A DNA stretch of 33,719 bases from Microseira wollei NIES-4236 (GCF_020521235.1 NZ_BLAY01000113.1:1-33719); one strand, 5' to 3'; counted from the first letter of the stretch, positions 1 through 9,242 are shown. The notes: a model not told the origin generated them from the letters alone. Translations and numbers: made by a program.

Positions 1-550
1 GGCATAGACAAATGTTTTGCATCAAAGCAAAATATTTAATGCCGTGCCCCTACACCCAGGGCACGGCATAGACAAATGTTTTTAATCGGGGCAAAATATT
101 TAATGCCGTGCCCCTACACCCAGGGCACGGCATAGACAAATGTTTTGCATCAAAGCAAAATATTTAATGCCGTGCCCCTACACCCAGGGCACGGCATAGA
201 CAAATGTTTTTAATCGGGGCAAAATATTTAATGCCGTGCCCCTACACCCAGGGCAAGACATAGACAAATGTTTTGCATCAAGGCAAAATATTTAATGCCG
301 TGCCCCTACACCCAGGGCAAGACATAGACAAATGTTTTGCATCAAAGCCAAATATTTAATGCCGTGCCCCTACACCCAGGGCAAGACATAGACAAATGTT
401 TTGCATTAAAGCAAAATATTTAATGCCGTGCCCCTACACCCAGGGCAAGACATAGACAAATGTTTTGCATCGGGGCAAAATATTTAATGCCGTGCCCCTA
501 CACCCAGGGCAAGACATAGACAAATGTTTTGCATCGGGGCAAAATATTAA
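1..550. repeat. 64-bp tandem repeat array, about 8.6 copies
   Basis: Units start at 1, 65, 129, 193, 257, 321, 385, 449 and 513; the last is cut short near 550, and the array may continue left of the window. Each unit can fold twice. One arm pair is GCCGTGCCC/GGGCACGGC, spanning unit junctions. The other is AAATGTTTTGC/GCAAAATATTT with a six-base loop. Units 1 and 3 are identical, and units 2 and 4 nearly so, so the first four units form a 128-bp higher-order repeat. From the junction at about 254 on, the right arm of the first hairpin reads GGGCAAGAC and pairs less well. Short open frames across the array are by-products of the repeat. Confidence 0.95.
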
Positions 551-745
551 TACGAGGCCAGAAACCCGGTTTCGACCGTCGAACGCGAGTGCGTGCGGTC
601 GGCATATCTCTGATTCCCAAACCAACGATTTTTCGGATCGCCCTTTGTTTCTTGGCGTAAGTCCTATGTTATTTTCTGAAACAATCTGGGAAATATAAAA
701 TTAGTTACCATAAATTGTCGTTTAACTAAGGTCAACTTACAAGCA
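551..745. other. Spacer between repeat array and small ORF
   Basis: No gene is seen here. It holds a GAAACCCGGTTTC palindrome at 570-582 and a GCGTAAGTCCT word near 655. Both words recur near 9400-9448, so they belong to dispersed repeats of this genome. Confidence 0.5.
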
Positions 746-1024
746 ATGCACAAGCGCGTATTCACTTTTGTCCTGCTATTTCTGCTATTCTTTGGACTAG
801 CGATTGGCAACAACCTCGGATCTAACCCCACAACGGTTTTCCCAACTGCTGCGCTACCTACTACAGATTCCATGCTTCAACTGTTGTTGAATAAAAATTT
901 TAATTTAGAAATCAATAAATGGGTTGAACTCACTTCCAACCCACTCGCCAACCTAGATTTTAACCAAGAAATTGACAAAGCGATCGCTTTGTCACTATTA
1001 CCAGATAGTTTATCTGATATTTGA
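746..1024 (+). CDS. Possible small exported protein, unknown family
   Basis: The 92-residue frame begins with a Lys-Arg start and a hydrophobic stretch (residues 5-22, rich in Phe and Leu), like a Sec signal peptide or single membrane anchor. The remaining 70 residues are polar with Leu/Asn-rich segments and no cysteine. I recognise no family. There is no clear ribosome binding site before the ATG. The 3' part contains a 22-bp perfect palindrome centred on a HIP1 octamer. It converges on the cyclase gene with a shared hairpin between them. It could equally be a chance frame; codon use and conservation would decide. Confidence 0.35.
   Translation: MHKRVFTFVLLFLLFFGLAIGNNLGSNPTTVFPTAALPTTDSMLQLLLNKNFNLEINKWVELTSNPLANLDFNQEIDKAIALSLLPDSLSDI
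973..994. repeat. 22-bp perfect palindrome centred on HIP1
   Basis: The sequence reads TGACAAAG-CGATCG-CTTTGTCA and is identical on both strands. The central eight bases are the HIP1 octamer GCGATCGC, common in cyanobacterial genomes; seven further bases on each side also pair. Confidence 0.8.
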
Positions 1025-1050
1025 TCTAAGGGGTAGCGAGCGCTCTCAAA

Positions 1051-1076
1051 AGTAGGGTGCGTTAGCGCCCCCTACT
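1051..1076. terminator. Hairpin between convergent genes, likely bidirectional terminator
   Basis: The arms AGTAGGGTGCG and CGCCCCCTACT pair with one mismatch around a four-base loop (TTAG). A run of four T follows the stem on both strands. It lies between the end of the small plus-strand frame (1024) and the end of the minus-strand cyclase (1125). Confidence 0.6.
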
Positions 1077-1124
1077 TTTGCTGAATATTTAGTTTAAAAT
1101 CACCTCTAAGAACCTGGGATCTTC

Positions 1125-2837
1125 TTACTTTCTTCCCAGCAGCAAATAAGTCGTCATTTCTCCCTTACCTTTTACCTGAATAACGCCTCGCTTCTCCAAC
1201 TTAAACTTATCTTTTAACCGCTCATAAGTGGCAGCAGTAACTTGAATGCATCCAGGAAGGCCGTGTGATTCCATGCGACTGGCAATATTAACCGTATCGC
1301 CCCATAAATCGTAAATAAACTTTTTGATGCCAATCACCCCCGCGACGACTGGACCAGTGCTAATACCGATCCTCATGGTAAATTCAGAATTTTTCTCCTG
1401 ATTAAACTGGCTAATTGCCTCTTGCATATCCAGCGCCATTTGGGCAACAGCTTCAACGTGATCTTCTCGATGCACGGGAATTCCACCCACCACCATATAG
1501 GCATCGCCAATCGTCTTAATTTTCTCTAAACCATGCAGTTCAGCCAATCGATCGAAGGCTGAAAATATCTGATTGAGCAAGCTGACCAGTTCTACCGGAG
1601 ATGTATGACTAGCCATTGCGGTAAAGCCAACTATATCGGCAAATAAAACAGTTGCCTCGGCAAAGCTGTCAGCGATAGTGCGTTGCTCGTTTTTCAACCG
1701 ATCTGCGATGGGATGGGGTAAGACATTTAGTAGCAATTGGTCGGCTTTTTCTCGTTCTGCTGATAGTTCTTTTAAAAAAGATTCCAATGCTTCTAACATC
1801 CAATTAATTGTGCTACCCAGACTCGACAGTTCATCCGCACCAGAAACCGCTACGCGCATTGAAAAATCCCCCGTCGTGCCAATGCTCTTGACTTCATTAC
1901 TCAAACGCGCCAAGCGGGACAACACCAATCTCCTTAACAGCAATAAAGTCGCAACGGTAAATACAAACCCAACCACCAGCAGGGATACGATGAAATAATG
2001 CAGGCTGTCTCGGCCTTGCTTATAAATATCTCTCGGCAGGTCTACCCGCAATAGCAGCGCCGGCTGATTGTAGATATCTTGCAGCAGCGTGTATCCTCTG
2101 ATCGTATCAGTTGAACTTGGCTGAACAAAAATTGAAGTTTCAGAGGACTGTACCTGGGACGACAAAGTAGCTTTCGCATCAGAAACGTCCATCGGCAACT
2201 TGGGATCGGTTACCTTGTACGCTGTAATATTTAATCGGGTTAATTGACTCAGACGCTTGATTTCGTCACTGTTTAAGTAGCGTCCCATGATTAAAGTGCC
2301 TCGAACAGGGCCTTTTCCTTGACCTGTAAGAATTGGCAATGCGGAAAGCACTAGCGCGCCTTCAGGTAACAGCACAATACCGCTGAAGCGGCTCATATTG
2401 TTTGGCTGCTGTCGCAGGTTCATTTTAGATCTCAGGAAGGGCAAGAATCCTGTTGGCACTGGCTTAAACTGGCGTTGTTTGAGATTGAATCCCCGCCCAT
2501 AAACCAGTTTCCCAGAGGCGTTGAGATACAGGATCAAATTGATATTTAGCGTCTGGAAATCTGCTGGGCGGAGATTGCGTTTAATGTAATCCGGGTTACC
2601 ATTTTTGATGAAGCCATAAGTTTCATCCCAAGCCGCCCATTGATAATTCAAGGCATTAAACTCGTTCAGGTAATTAGAGTAGGCGTTTTGAACTCGTTGA
2701 ACGTTCTGTCGTACCTCTCTTTTTTCCAATTGGGTAAAGCCGTTCACCAAGATCGATGATGTGGTAGCATACAAAACCCCAATTAGACCTGAAAGCGTAA
2801 TCCCAATCGTAAGCAGTGTTTTTTGATACAGTTTCAT
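1125..2837 (-). CDS. CHASE4-HAMP class III adenylate cyclase (copy 1)
   Basis: A 570-residue membrane-bound cyclase expected to make cAMP from ATP. Order of parts: membrane segment about 8-28; extracytoplasmic CHASE4-like sensor about 35-275, with the typical Q-W-A-A-W-D-E-T stretch near 67-73; second membrane segment about 282-302; HAMP linker about 303-360; class III catalytic domain about 390-570. The catalytic set is complete: metal-binding Asp401 and Asp445, adenine-specifying Lys441 and Asp510, Asn517 and the transition-state Arg521 (N-x3-R). The Lys/Asp pair points to adenylate rather than guanylate cyclase. A GGGGGAG sequence six bases before the ATG supports the start. A paralogue lies directly upstream at 3187-4941, with an alaS relic between. 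Confidence 0.93.
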   Translation of the reverse strand: MKLYQKTLLTIGITLSGLIGVLYATTSSILVNGFTQLEKREVRQNVQRVQNAYSNYLNEFNALNYQWAAWDETYGFIKNGNPDYIKRNLRPADFQTLNINLILYLNASGKLVYGRGFNLKQRQFKPVPTGFLPFLRSKMNLRQQPNNMSRFSGIVLLPEGALVLSALPILTGQGKGPVRGTLIMGRYLNSDEIKRLSQLTRLNITAYKVTDPKLPMDVSDAKATLSSQVQSSETSIFVQPSSTDTIRGYTLLQDIYNQPALLLRVDLPRDIYKQGRDSLHYFIVSLLVVGFVFTVATLLLLRRLVLSRLARLSNEVKSIGTTGDFSMRVAVSGADELSSLGSTINWMLEALESFLKELSAEREKADQLLLNVLPHPIADRLKNEQRTIADSFAEATVLFADIVGFTAMASHTSPVELVSLLNQIFSAFDRLAELHGLEKIKTIGDAYMVVGGIPVHREDHVEAVAQMALDMQEAISQFNQEKNSEFTMRIGISTGPVVAGVIGIKKFIYDLWGDTVNIASRMESHGLPGCIQVTAATYERLKDKFKLEKRGVIQVKGKGEMTTYLLLGRK

Positions 2838-2972
2838 TTAAGCTCCCCCAGATGATCCCTATAGGTCATAGATCTATAGATTTTCTTTTAACGAACCATG
2901 ACCATACCTATGACCGATGACCGATGACCTAATCCGGATTAATTGCCAAAATTATTTCCAGGCTGAGTAAAA

Positions 2973-3169
2973 CTAAGTTCGGGCGCTTTTGAGGGCTTGT
3001 TTTAACTTAGTCGGATTGCGCCCTCCGGCTGGCGCGAGGTTGGGGCGTATGCTCCCACAAACAATCCCATTTTTAACACTTTTTCATTGACTTTTTGGCT
3101 AAAACATGATACCAAACTCAACCGTTCTGTCTGCGGAATTGACCCCTAAACAAGCACCCGATTACCTAG
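2973..3169 (-). pseudogene. Decayed 3' fragment of alaS
   Basis: On the minus strand this spacer translates to stretches that align with the last 80 residues of the intact AlaRS at 5872-8514. From 3169 down it reads L-G-N, a stop, then G-S-I-P, then S-L-V-S-C-F-S and V-N-E-K (AlaRS about 799-828). From about 3042 down it reads R-P-N-L-A-P-A-G-G-R followed by K-L-K-Q-A-L-K-S-A-R and a stop (AlaRS about 850-872). The glycine-rich stretch between is degraded and the frame is broken. It sits upstream of cyclase copy 1, just as intact alaS sits upstream of copy 2. Confidence 0.88.
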
Positions 3170-3186
3170 TATACTAACGCACAAAT

Positions 3187-4941
3187 TTATGATTTTCTTC
3201 CCAGTAGCAAATAAATCATCATTTCTCCCTTTCCTTTTACCTGAATAACGCCTCTCCGCTCAAATTCATACTGAGCTTTTAAAAGCTCATAAGTAGCATC
3301 CTTAACCTGAATGCATCCGGGAATACCCTGAGACTCCATGGGGCTAGCAATATTAACCGTATCGCCCCACAAATCGTAAATAAACTTTTTGAGGCCAATA
3401 ACTCCGGCGACAACGGGACCTGTATTGATGCCAATTCGCATATTAAACGCATGATTCAGCGCATTGAATTCTTGAATTGCTTTGAGCATATCCAGCGCCA
3501 TTTGCGCAATGGCTTGGGCGCGTTCGCTTCCAGGAGTGGGAATACCGCCAACCACCATATAAGCGTCGCCAATTGTTTTAATTTTCTCCAATCCATGCTG
3601 TTCGGCTAATCGATCAAAAGCCGAAAATATTTGGTTGAGCAAGTTGACTAATTCTACCGGGGGTGTATGAGCAGATAAATTGGTAAAACCAACAATATCG
3701 GCAAATAAAACCGTCGCTTCGTTGAAACTATCAGCGATGGTGCGTTCCTCTTTCTTCAACCGATTGGCAATCGGTTGGGTTAAAATATTAAGCAGCAGTT
3801 GTTCGGCTTTTTCCCGTTCGGCTTTTAGCTCTTTTAAAGAAGATTCTAAAGCTGACAACATCCAGTTAATCGTTTGACCTAAACTTGATAATTCATCGGC
3901 TCCATTGCTGACCACCCGCATCGATAAGTCATTGGTCGTCCCGATATATTTGACATCTTTACTGAGGCAATCTAACCGCAAAAATAATAATTTTTCTAAC
4001 AGCAATAGTGTCGCCACAACAAAAATTAAGCCCACTCCCAGCCAGGATAAAATTAGATAGCGTAGACCCACTAAACCTTGCTTGTAAATAACTCTGGGAC
4101 TATCTACTCGCAATAGCACAGCAGGTTTGCCGTGGATATCCCGGAGTAAAGCATAGCCCGACATGGTATCGTTATTCAGCGGACGGATTATGAACTCCTG
4201 GGTACTGAGTAAGCGGTTTGATGCAAGATTGAGCAATCTTTCTTTAGAAAGCTCAAATTCAGAACGCGCTTGCTGAAAATCAGTTGGTAAGCGAGGGTTG
4301 TTAACCTTGTGGATAGTAATAGATAATTGGTTCAGTGCCTTTAAGCGATTGAGTTCAGCAGTGTTGAGGTAGCGCGCGATCGCTAAACTACCGCGACTAG
4401 GGCCTCTGCCATCCGTGGTAATAATCGGCTGTGAAGCAACAATTAGGGTACCTTCCGGCACTAGCAGGATACCTCGATAACGGCTGCTTAAATCGGTGCT
4501 TTGCAGCTCAAAGTTAGCATCAATCAGCCCTTGTGGCACCGGCATCGCTTTTTGTTGCCTCAGATGCAAGCCTTGGCTGAAAACGATTTGACCGGAAGGA
4601 CGGCTAAGCAGTACTAAATTCAGCCTGAAATCGAAGAATAACGAATCGCTGAAATTAGTTTTAATAAAGTTGCGTTCGGCGTAGCCGTCGCGTAGCGAAT
4701 CGCCATTTTCCATAAACTTGTAAGCATCGTCCCACACACCCCACTGACGCGCCACAACGCTGAGTTGTGCCACCTCTTCTGACAAAGAATCCAGTGCGCG
4801 TTTCAATTCCTTTTGAGTCTTTCTGACCTCCAAGTCATAAAGGTAGCTCAGCAGGATCGTAGATAAAGTAGCGTATAGCACCCCAAGTAACCCGATGAGG
4901 GTGACGCCAATCAGCAGCAATGTCTTCTGGCGTAAGGTCAT
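3187..4941 (-). CDS. CHASE4-HAMP class III cyclase paralogue with Arg-to-Pro in active site (copy 2)
   Basis: A 584-residue protein with the same layout as copy 1: N-terminal membrane segment (8-28), CHASE4-like sensor (about 35-285), second membrane segment (about 294-315), HAMP and a C-terminal class III cyclase domain. The sensor has diverged far more from copy 1 than the catalytic part. Asp415, Asp459, Lys455, Asp523 and Asn530 are present, but the N-x3-R arginine is Pro534 (CCC on the minus strand, at 3340-3342). In this family that Arg stabilises the transition state, so a homodimer should be weak or inactive. It might act in a heterodimer with copy 1, or be decaying. No clear ribosome binding site is seen before the ATG. 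Confidence 0.92.
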   Translation of the reverse strand: MTLRQKTLLLIGVTLIGLLGVLYATLSTILLSYLYDLEVRKTQKELKRALDSLSEEVAQLSVVARQWGVWDDAYKFMENGDSLRDGYAERNFIKTNFSDSLFFDFRLNLVLLSRPSGQIVFSQGLHLRQQKAMPVPQGLIDANFELQSTDLSSRYRGILLVPEGTLIVASQPIITTDGRGPSRGSLAIARYLNTAELNRLKALNQLSITIHKVNNPRLPTDFQQARSEFELSKERLLNLASNRLLSTQEFIIRPLNNDTMSGYALLRDIHGKPAVLLRVDSPRVIYKQGLVGLRYLILSWLGVGLIFVVATLLLLEKLLFLRLDCLSKDVKYIGTTNDLSMRVVSNGADELSSLGQTINWMLSALESSLKELKAEREKAEQLLLNILTQPIANRLKKEERTIADSFNEATVLFADIVGFTNLSAHTPPVELVNLLNQIFSAFDRLAEQHGLEKIKTIGDAYMVVGGIPTPGSERAQAIAQMALDMLKAIQEFNALNHAFNMRIGINTGPVVAGVIGLKKFIYDLWGDTVNIASPMESQGIPGCIQVKDATYELLKAQYEFERRGVIQVKGKGEMMIYLLLGRKS

Positions 4942-4984
4942 AAAAATTTTGGCGTTTTGAGTTTACTATCCCACTAGGAAGCGC

Positions 4985-5788
4985 TTAAACTTGGTCTGGA
5001 TCGATACCTTGGGCGCGCAAAAGTTCCGCCAATTGGGCTACCCGACGCTCAGCTTGGGTAGCTCTGGTTTCAGCTTGGGTAGCTCGTTCTTCTAATTCAC
5101 CGGAAGTCAGCAAACGCTCACCCGTTTCAGCATCTTCCATCATCAAACTACCATCGCGCAAACTAATCCACAGTCCAATCGTTTCGCACAAAATTCGTCC
5201 ATCATCGTCTGGAGTCAGCAACCGATAGCGGTCGTTAATTAACCGATAGCCTAGTATTTCATCTATTTCCTCACCCCGTTGGGTGCGGCGATCGATAATG
5301 ACATATTCTTGCACCCCCGCTTGTTCGTACTCGATAACTTTTATTTCCCTGTCTTCTTTGCGATAGCGAGGGGATACAACTTCAATAATTAAAGCCGGTT
5401 TTACACCTTCATCTGCCACAATAAAACGGGGACGATTTTGCTCTTTGTTCTGCACGCCAAAAACTACACACACATCAAGACAGTGAGGTTTAATATCTTC
5501 GTCATCCCAAACAATTATCAGATCCCGAAATACGGCAACTGTTGCATCTTTGGCATAGCGACGAATCAACATATCCTTAGCGTCGCCAGCTAGATTGTCG
5601 TGAAATGTGCTACTAGGCAAGTGATATCCTTCCTCTGGGTGCAAAAACTCGGCTGATGTCAGCGGTATTTGAGTTGTTTTGGTTGTGCCATCCGGTTGGA
5701 TTACGGTTTGGGTCCGCCATCCTCGTTCAGCTAGTTCCCCAGTGAGTTCAGTCTGGATTTTTGGTGGTGGCAGTGAAGATTTAACCAT
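4985..5788 (-). CDS. Uma2 family protein (DUF820, PD-(D/E)XK fold)
   Basis: A member of the large cyanobacterial Uma2/DUF820 family, which has a restriction-endonuclease-like fold and no settled role. The nuclease-type residues are visible: the Asp of C-L-D-V-C-V-V, the Glu of I-I-E-V-V-S-P and the Lys of R-E-I-K-V-I-E-Y. The C-terminal 40 residues are a Glu/Ala/Arg-rich coiled coil with repeated A-T-Q-A-E blocks, common in this family. I start at 5788 (267 residues), where AAGGAG lies nine bases before the ATG; an upstream in-frame ATG at 5821 lacks this and runs back toward the terminator of alaS. It lies between alaS and cyclase copy 2. Confidence 0.9.
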   Translation of the reverse strand: MVKSSLPPPKIQTELTGELAERGWRTQTVIQPDGTTKTTQIPLTSAEFLHPEEGYHLPSSTFHDNLAGDAKDMLIRRYAKDATVAVFRDLIIVWDDEDIKPHCLDVCVVFGVQNKEQNRPRFIVADEGVKPALIIEVVSPRYRKEDREIKVIEYEQAGVQEYVIIDRRTQRGEEIDEILGYRLINDRYRLLTPDDDGRILCETIGLWISLRDGSLMMEDAETGERLLTSGELEERATQAETRATQAERRVAQLAELLRAQGIDPDQV

Positions 5789-5822
5789 ATATTTGTCTAC
5801 TCCTTGTCTACAGTTCGCCACT

Positions 5823-5856
5823 AGAAACCCGGTTTTTTTGAAAAAACCGGGTTTCT
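5823..5856 (-). terminator. Strong hairpin terminator after alaS
   Basis: A perfect 16-base inverted repeat (AGAAACCCGGTTTTTT and its complement) with a two-base centre. It lies in the 83-bp gap between the alaS stop (5872) and the Uma2 start (5788). Read on the minus strand the second arm begins with CCGG and ends in TTTCT. The AGAAACC/GGTTTCT core recurs near 9411-9425, so this may be a dispersed palindrome used as a terminator. Confidence 0.7.
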
Positions 5857-5871
5857 GTCACAATTTCTAGA

Positions 5872-8514
5872 CTAATTCAACGCTTCAATCAACTGAATTC
5901 GAGCCGTTTCTAAGGCTTCTTTTAACTTACTCGAATCCCGTCCTCCTGCTTGGGCTAAATTCGGGCGTCCGCCGCCACCGCCGCCGCAGATTTTGGCAAT
6001 TCCCCCGACAAATTTGCCAGCTTGCAGCCCTTTTTTATTGACTTCTGGGCTAAAACATGCTACCAAACTCACCTTATCTGGTTCGGGAATTGACCCCAAA
6101 ACTACCGCAGCGTTACCCAATTTTTGCTGCAATCTTTCTGCGGCGGTTTTGAGAGATTCGGCGTCAACGTCTCCGAGTTGTGCAACGATGATTTTGCTGT
6201 CACCGACGGACTCAGCTTGTGCTAGCAATTGGTCGGATTTGGCGATCGCCAATTCCCCCTTGACTGCATCAAGTTGTTTCTGGGTGGATTTTACTTCGTT
6301 TTGTAGTTTGGTGATGCGGTCGGGGAGTTCTTCGGGTTGGACTTTAAAGCGATCGCTCAACTCCTTGACTACTTTATCCCGAACATTAAGATAATCTAAT
6401 ACCGCTGGTCCCGCGACGGCTTCGATTCGCCGCACCCCCGACGCGACGCCTGCTTCGGAGACGATTTTAAACACGCCGATTTCCGCAGTATTACTAACGT
6501 GAGTCCCGCCGCACAATTCCATAGATACACCGGGGAAGTCTAACACGCGCACTTCGTCTCCGTATTTTTCCCCAAACATGGCGATCGCGCCTTTCGCCTT
6601 AGCTTCTTCGAGGGGCAATATAGAAATGTGGGCAGAATGTGCTTCGGCGATCCAAGTATTAACTTGTTCCTCAACTTGTTGCACTTCTTCTGATGTCAAA
6701 GGTCGAGGACAGTTAAAATCAAACCGCAAGCGATCGAAGGCGACTAAAGAACCTGCTTGAGAGATGGAATCATCGACTATCTTTTTCAACGCCGCTTGCA
6801 ACAAATGAGTTGCGGTATGATTAGCTTGAGCGCGACGACGACAAGATCGATCGATTTGCGCGGATACTTTATCGCTTACCCTTAACGTACCGCGTTCGAT
6901 GCGACCGAAGTGGACAAAGAAATCGGATTCCTTTTTCACATCTTCGATCCTTATTAGCAGATCGCTACCGGAAATATAACCGCGATCGCCGATTTGCCCT
7001 CCAGATTCGGCATAAAATGGCGTGCGATCCAGAACAATTTGCACATTTGTTCCGGCGTCTGCTTCTTCTACGGATTCTCCCCCGACCAAAATCGCTTCCA
7101 CAGCGCTTTGACTCGCTGCTTGAGAATATCCCAAAAACTCGGTCACTTTAATTTGTTCGGCTAACTTATCCAGCGAACCTTGCACCGTCAAGTCGATAGT
7201 TTCGTGGGCATCTTTAGCGCGTTCCACCTGCTTTTTCATTTCCGCATCGAACCCGGCGTTATCGACGGTGAGGTGATTTTCTTCCGCAATTTCTTGGGTG
7301 AGTTCTAGGGGAAACCCGTAAGTATCGTAAAGGGTAAAAGCACTCTCCCCGCCGAGATCCGTTTTGCCTTCTTTTTGCAACTGTTCGATAATTTCAGCGA
7401 GCATTTTTTCGCCGCGTTCCAAAGTTTTGAGGAAGCGAGATTCTTCCCGTTGCAATTCTGCTTTGATTTGCGCTTCCCTGATCCGGACATTGGGATAGGC
7501 GGATTCGGAGAGAGCGATCGCAGTCTCTGCGACTTTAGTAGTAAACTCCCCTTCAATCCCAATTAACCGCCCGTGACGCACCACGCGACGAATCAGGCGG
7601 CGCAGTACGTATCCCCGTCCGATATTCGACGCGCGAATTTCATCGGCAATCATGTGAACCACTGCGCGAACGTGGTCGCCAATTACTTTGAGAGATACTT
7701 TAATTTTCTCATCGGCTTTGCTGTAATCGATGCCAGCAATTTCCGCCGCCGTTTTAATAATCGGGAAAATTAAATCGGTTTCGTAGTTATTTGGCACCTT
7801 TTGCAAAATTTGTGCCATCCGTTCCAAACCCATTCCCGTATCGATATTCTGACTTGCTAACAAGGTTAAATTCCCATCTGCATCCCGGTTATATTGCATG
7901 AATACCAGGTTGTAGAATTCGATAAAGCGGGAATCGTCGTTTAAATCGATATTTTCATCTCCGCGTTCCGGGTGAAAATCATAGTATATTTCCGAACAAG
8001 GGCCGCAAGGACCAGTTGGACCAGATGCCCAAAAATTATCATCTTTACCCATGCGCTTAATTCGCGCTTCCGGGACGCCAATTTGATCGCGCCAAAGGGC
8101 AAAAGCTTCGTCATCTTCCTCAAACACGCTGACCACGAGGCGTTGTGGGGGTAACCCAAAGACTTGGGTGGAGAGTTCCCAACCCCATGCAATCGCTTGT
8201 TCTTTAAAATAATCCCCAAAACTGAAGTTCCCCAGCATCTCGAAAAACGTGTGGTGTCTAGCGGTGCGTCCCACATTCTCGATATCGTTAGTACGGACGC
8301 ACTTTTGGGACGTAGTAGCGCGGGGGAATTGGGGCGCGCGCTGTCCCAAGAATATAGGTTTAAACGGTAGCATCCCAGCGATCGTCAGCAGTACGGTGGG
8401 ATCTTCTGGCACCAAAGAAGCGCTAGGGAGGACTTGATGTCCCCGCTGGGCGTAAAAATCGAGGAATTTTTGCCGGATTTCGCTACCACTCTCGAACTGG
8501 GGAAAAAAAGACAT
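5872..8514 (-). CDS. alaS: Alanyl-tRNA synthetase
   Basis: A full-length 880-residue AlaRS, which attaches alanine to tRNA-Ala in the cytoplasm. The N-terminal class II catalytic domain carries the motif 2 region (R-T-N-D-I-E-N-V-G at about 74-82). The editing domain has the zinc-binding set His566, His570, Cys668 and His672 (H-T-A-T-H and C-G-G-T-H). The C-terminal DHHA1 domain ends in a glycine-rich stretch (six Gly at about 844-849) and [10 protein letters not shown]. Length matches the usual 870-880. A decayed copy of its last 80 codons lies at 2973-3169. HIP1 sites are frequent in the gene. Confidence 0.98.
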   Translation of the reverse strand: MSFFPQFESGSEIRQKFLDFYAQRGHQVLPSASLVPEDPTVLLTIAGMLPFKPIFLGQRAPQFPRATTSQKCVRTNDIENVGRTARHHTFFEMLGNFSFGDYFKEQAIAWGWELSTQVFGLPPQRLVVSVFEEDDEAFALWRDQIGVPEARIKRMGKDDNFWASGPTGPCGPCSEIYYDFHPERGDENIDLNDDSRFIEFYNLVFMQYNRDADGNLTLLASQNIDTGMGLERMAQILQKVPNNYETDLIFPIIKTAAEIAGIDYSKADEKIKVSLKVIGDHVRAVVHMIADEIRASNIGRGYVLRRLIRRVVRHGRLIGIEGEFTTKVAETAIALSESAYPNVRIREAQIKAELQREESRFLKTLERGEKMLAEIIEQLQKEGKTDLGGESAFTLYDTYGFPLELTQEIAEENHLTVDNAGFDAEMKKQVERAKDAHETIDLTVQGSLDKLAEQIKVTEFLGYSQAASQSAVEAILVGGESVEEADAGTNVQIVLDRTPFYAESGGQIGDRGYISGSDLLIRIEDVKKESDFFVHFGRIERGTLRVSDKVSAQIDRSCRRRAQANHTATHLLQAALKKIVDDSISQAGSLVAFDRLRFDFNCPRPLTSEEVQQVEEQVNTWIAEAHSAHISILPLEEAKAKGAIAMFGEKYGDEVRVLDFPGVSMELCGGTHVSNTAEIGVFKIVSEAGVASGVRRIEAVAGPAVLDYLNVRDKVVKELSDRFKVQPEELPDRITKLQNEVKSTQKQLDAVKGELAIAKSDQLLAQAESVGDSKIIVAQLGDVDAESLKTAAERLQQKLGNAAVVLGSIPEPDKVSLVACFSPEVNKKGLQAGKFVGGIAKICGGGGGGRPNLAQAGGRDSSKLKEALETARIQLIEALN

Positions 8515-8580
8515 GGATTTCTATAACAAACTAAGAACTAGAATTTCAACGCTTTATTTATTTTTACATTTTGGTCATCG

Positions 8581-8630
8581 GTAATGGGTAATTGCTAATG
8601 GCTAATTGCTAATGGCTAATTGCTAATGGC
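8581..8630. repeat. Heptanucleotide repeat (GCTAATG/GCTAATT)
   Basis: Seven-base units of the GCTAATT/GCTAATG type in a row, upstream of alaS. The same family, in either orientation, recurs at many gene junctions in this window. Confidence 0.8.
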
Positions 8631-8774
8631 GGTTTTTTCACTATGCCGCTGGTGCGCCTGGAGTCGAATGCCCTATTGCAGTTCGTTAAGACTCATCAAG
8701 TTTGATTAATGGGGTAGATCGGGCAGGAATCGTCATGTTAATTTGATATTGGATACCAAAAGAACCGAACTTGA

Positions 8775-9043
8775 AGGGTCAAGACCCGGTGTCTCCCGTC
8801 TGGGACCCAGTTGCAGCTAGAGCATTTTTACCAATGCAATCAGTGCGGCGTTTCCATCGAGCGTGACTTAAACGCTGCGATTAAGAAAGGAAAATGCCCC
8901 AAAAACCCTTGTAAGTGCGGCAAGCGCGGAATTTACGCCTGTGGACAGGTTAGGAGCCGACTCCCCTGGTAGAACGACTCCCCTGGTAGAAACAGGAAGC
9001 TTTCCCTCAAAGGGAGCGAAATGCTTGATTTGAGTAATTTTTG
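8775..9043 (+). pseudogene. Dead 3' end of a tnpB gene with its right end
   Basis: The plus strand encodes Q-C-N-Q-C-G-V and E-R-D-L-N-A-A, the second half of the TnpB zinc ribbon and the last RuvC Asp. Further on, in a shifted frame, it reads E-F-T-P-V-D and T-P-L-V-E-T-G-S, matching the C-terminal tail of the intact TnpB at 18360-19547. The DNA is nearly identical to that copy over about 8935-8990. A 17-bp direct duplication (CGACTCCCCTGGTAGAA, at 8960-8976 and 8977-8993) interrupts the match. The GATTTGAGTA word at 9027-9036 matches the intact element's right end. The 5' three quarters of the gene are absent. Confidence 0.85.
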
Positions 9044-9242
9044 TCTTGCACCAAGGATAAAGATTGTTGTCGGTGGCAAAACGCTCTCCCAGCGAGATCC
9101 GAGCCAAACCGGAGTCTGGTAAAAAACAACTCGTTACAGACTGTGGTTGTGAAGCTGCAATACTTGTCCACCCTAGTAGTATAGAGTTGATTATTTGTCC
9201 TAGTTGACGATTAACCCTTGAAAAATCGAACAACGCATTTTG

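Noticed and set aside
1-550. Regular repeats that could be taken for a CRISPR array
   Set aside because: The whole 64-bp unit is repeated with few changes; there are no unique spacers between constant repeats and no cas genes.
434-698. Short open frames on both strands over the repeat array's end
   Set aside because: They are made of repeat units and spacer, with no homology or ribosome binding site.
7941-8276. 111-residue minus-strand frame
   Set aside because: It is a shifted frame inside alaS.
8640-8775. Possible tRNA fragment (a GAGTCGAATGCCC stretch)
   Set aside because: No cloverleaf or acceptor stem could be formed around it.
8868-9233. 121-residue minus-strand frame
   Set aside because: Over half of it is antisense to the tnpB relic, and the rest matches nothing I know.
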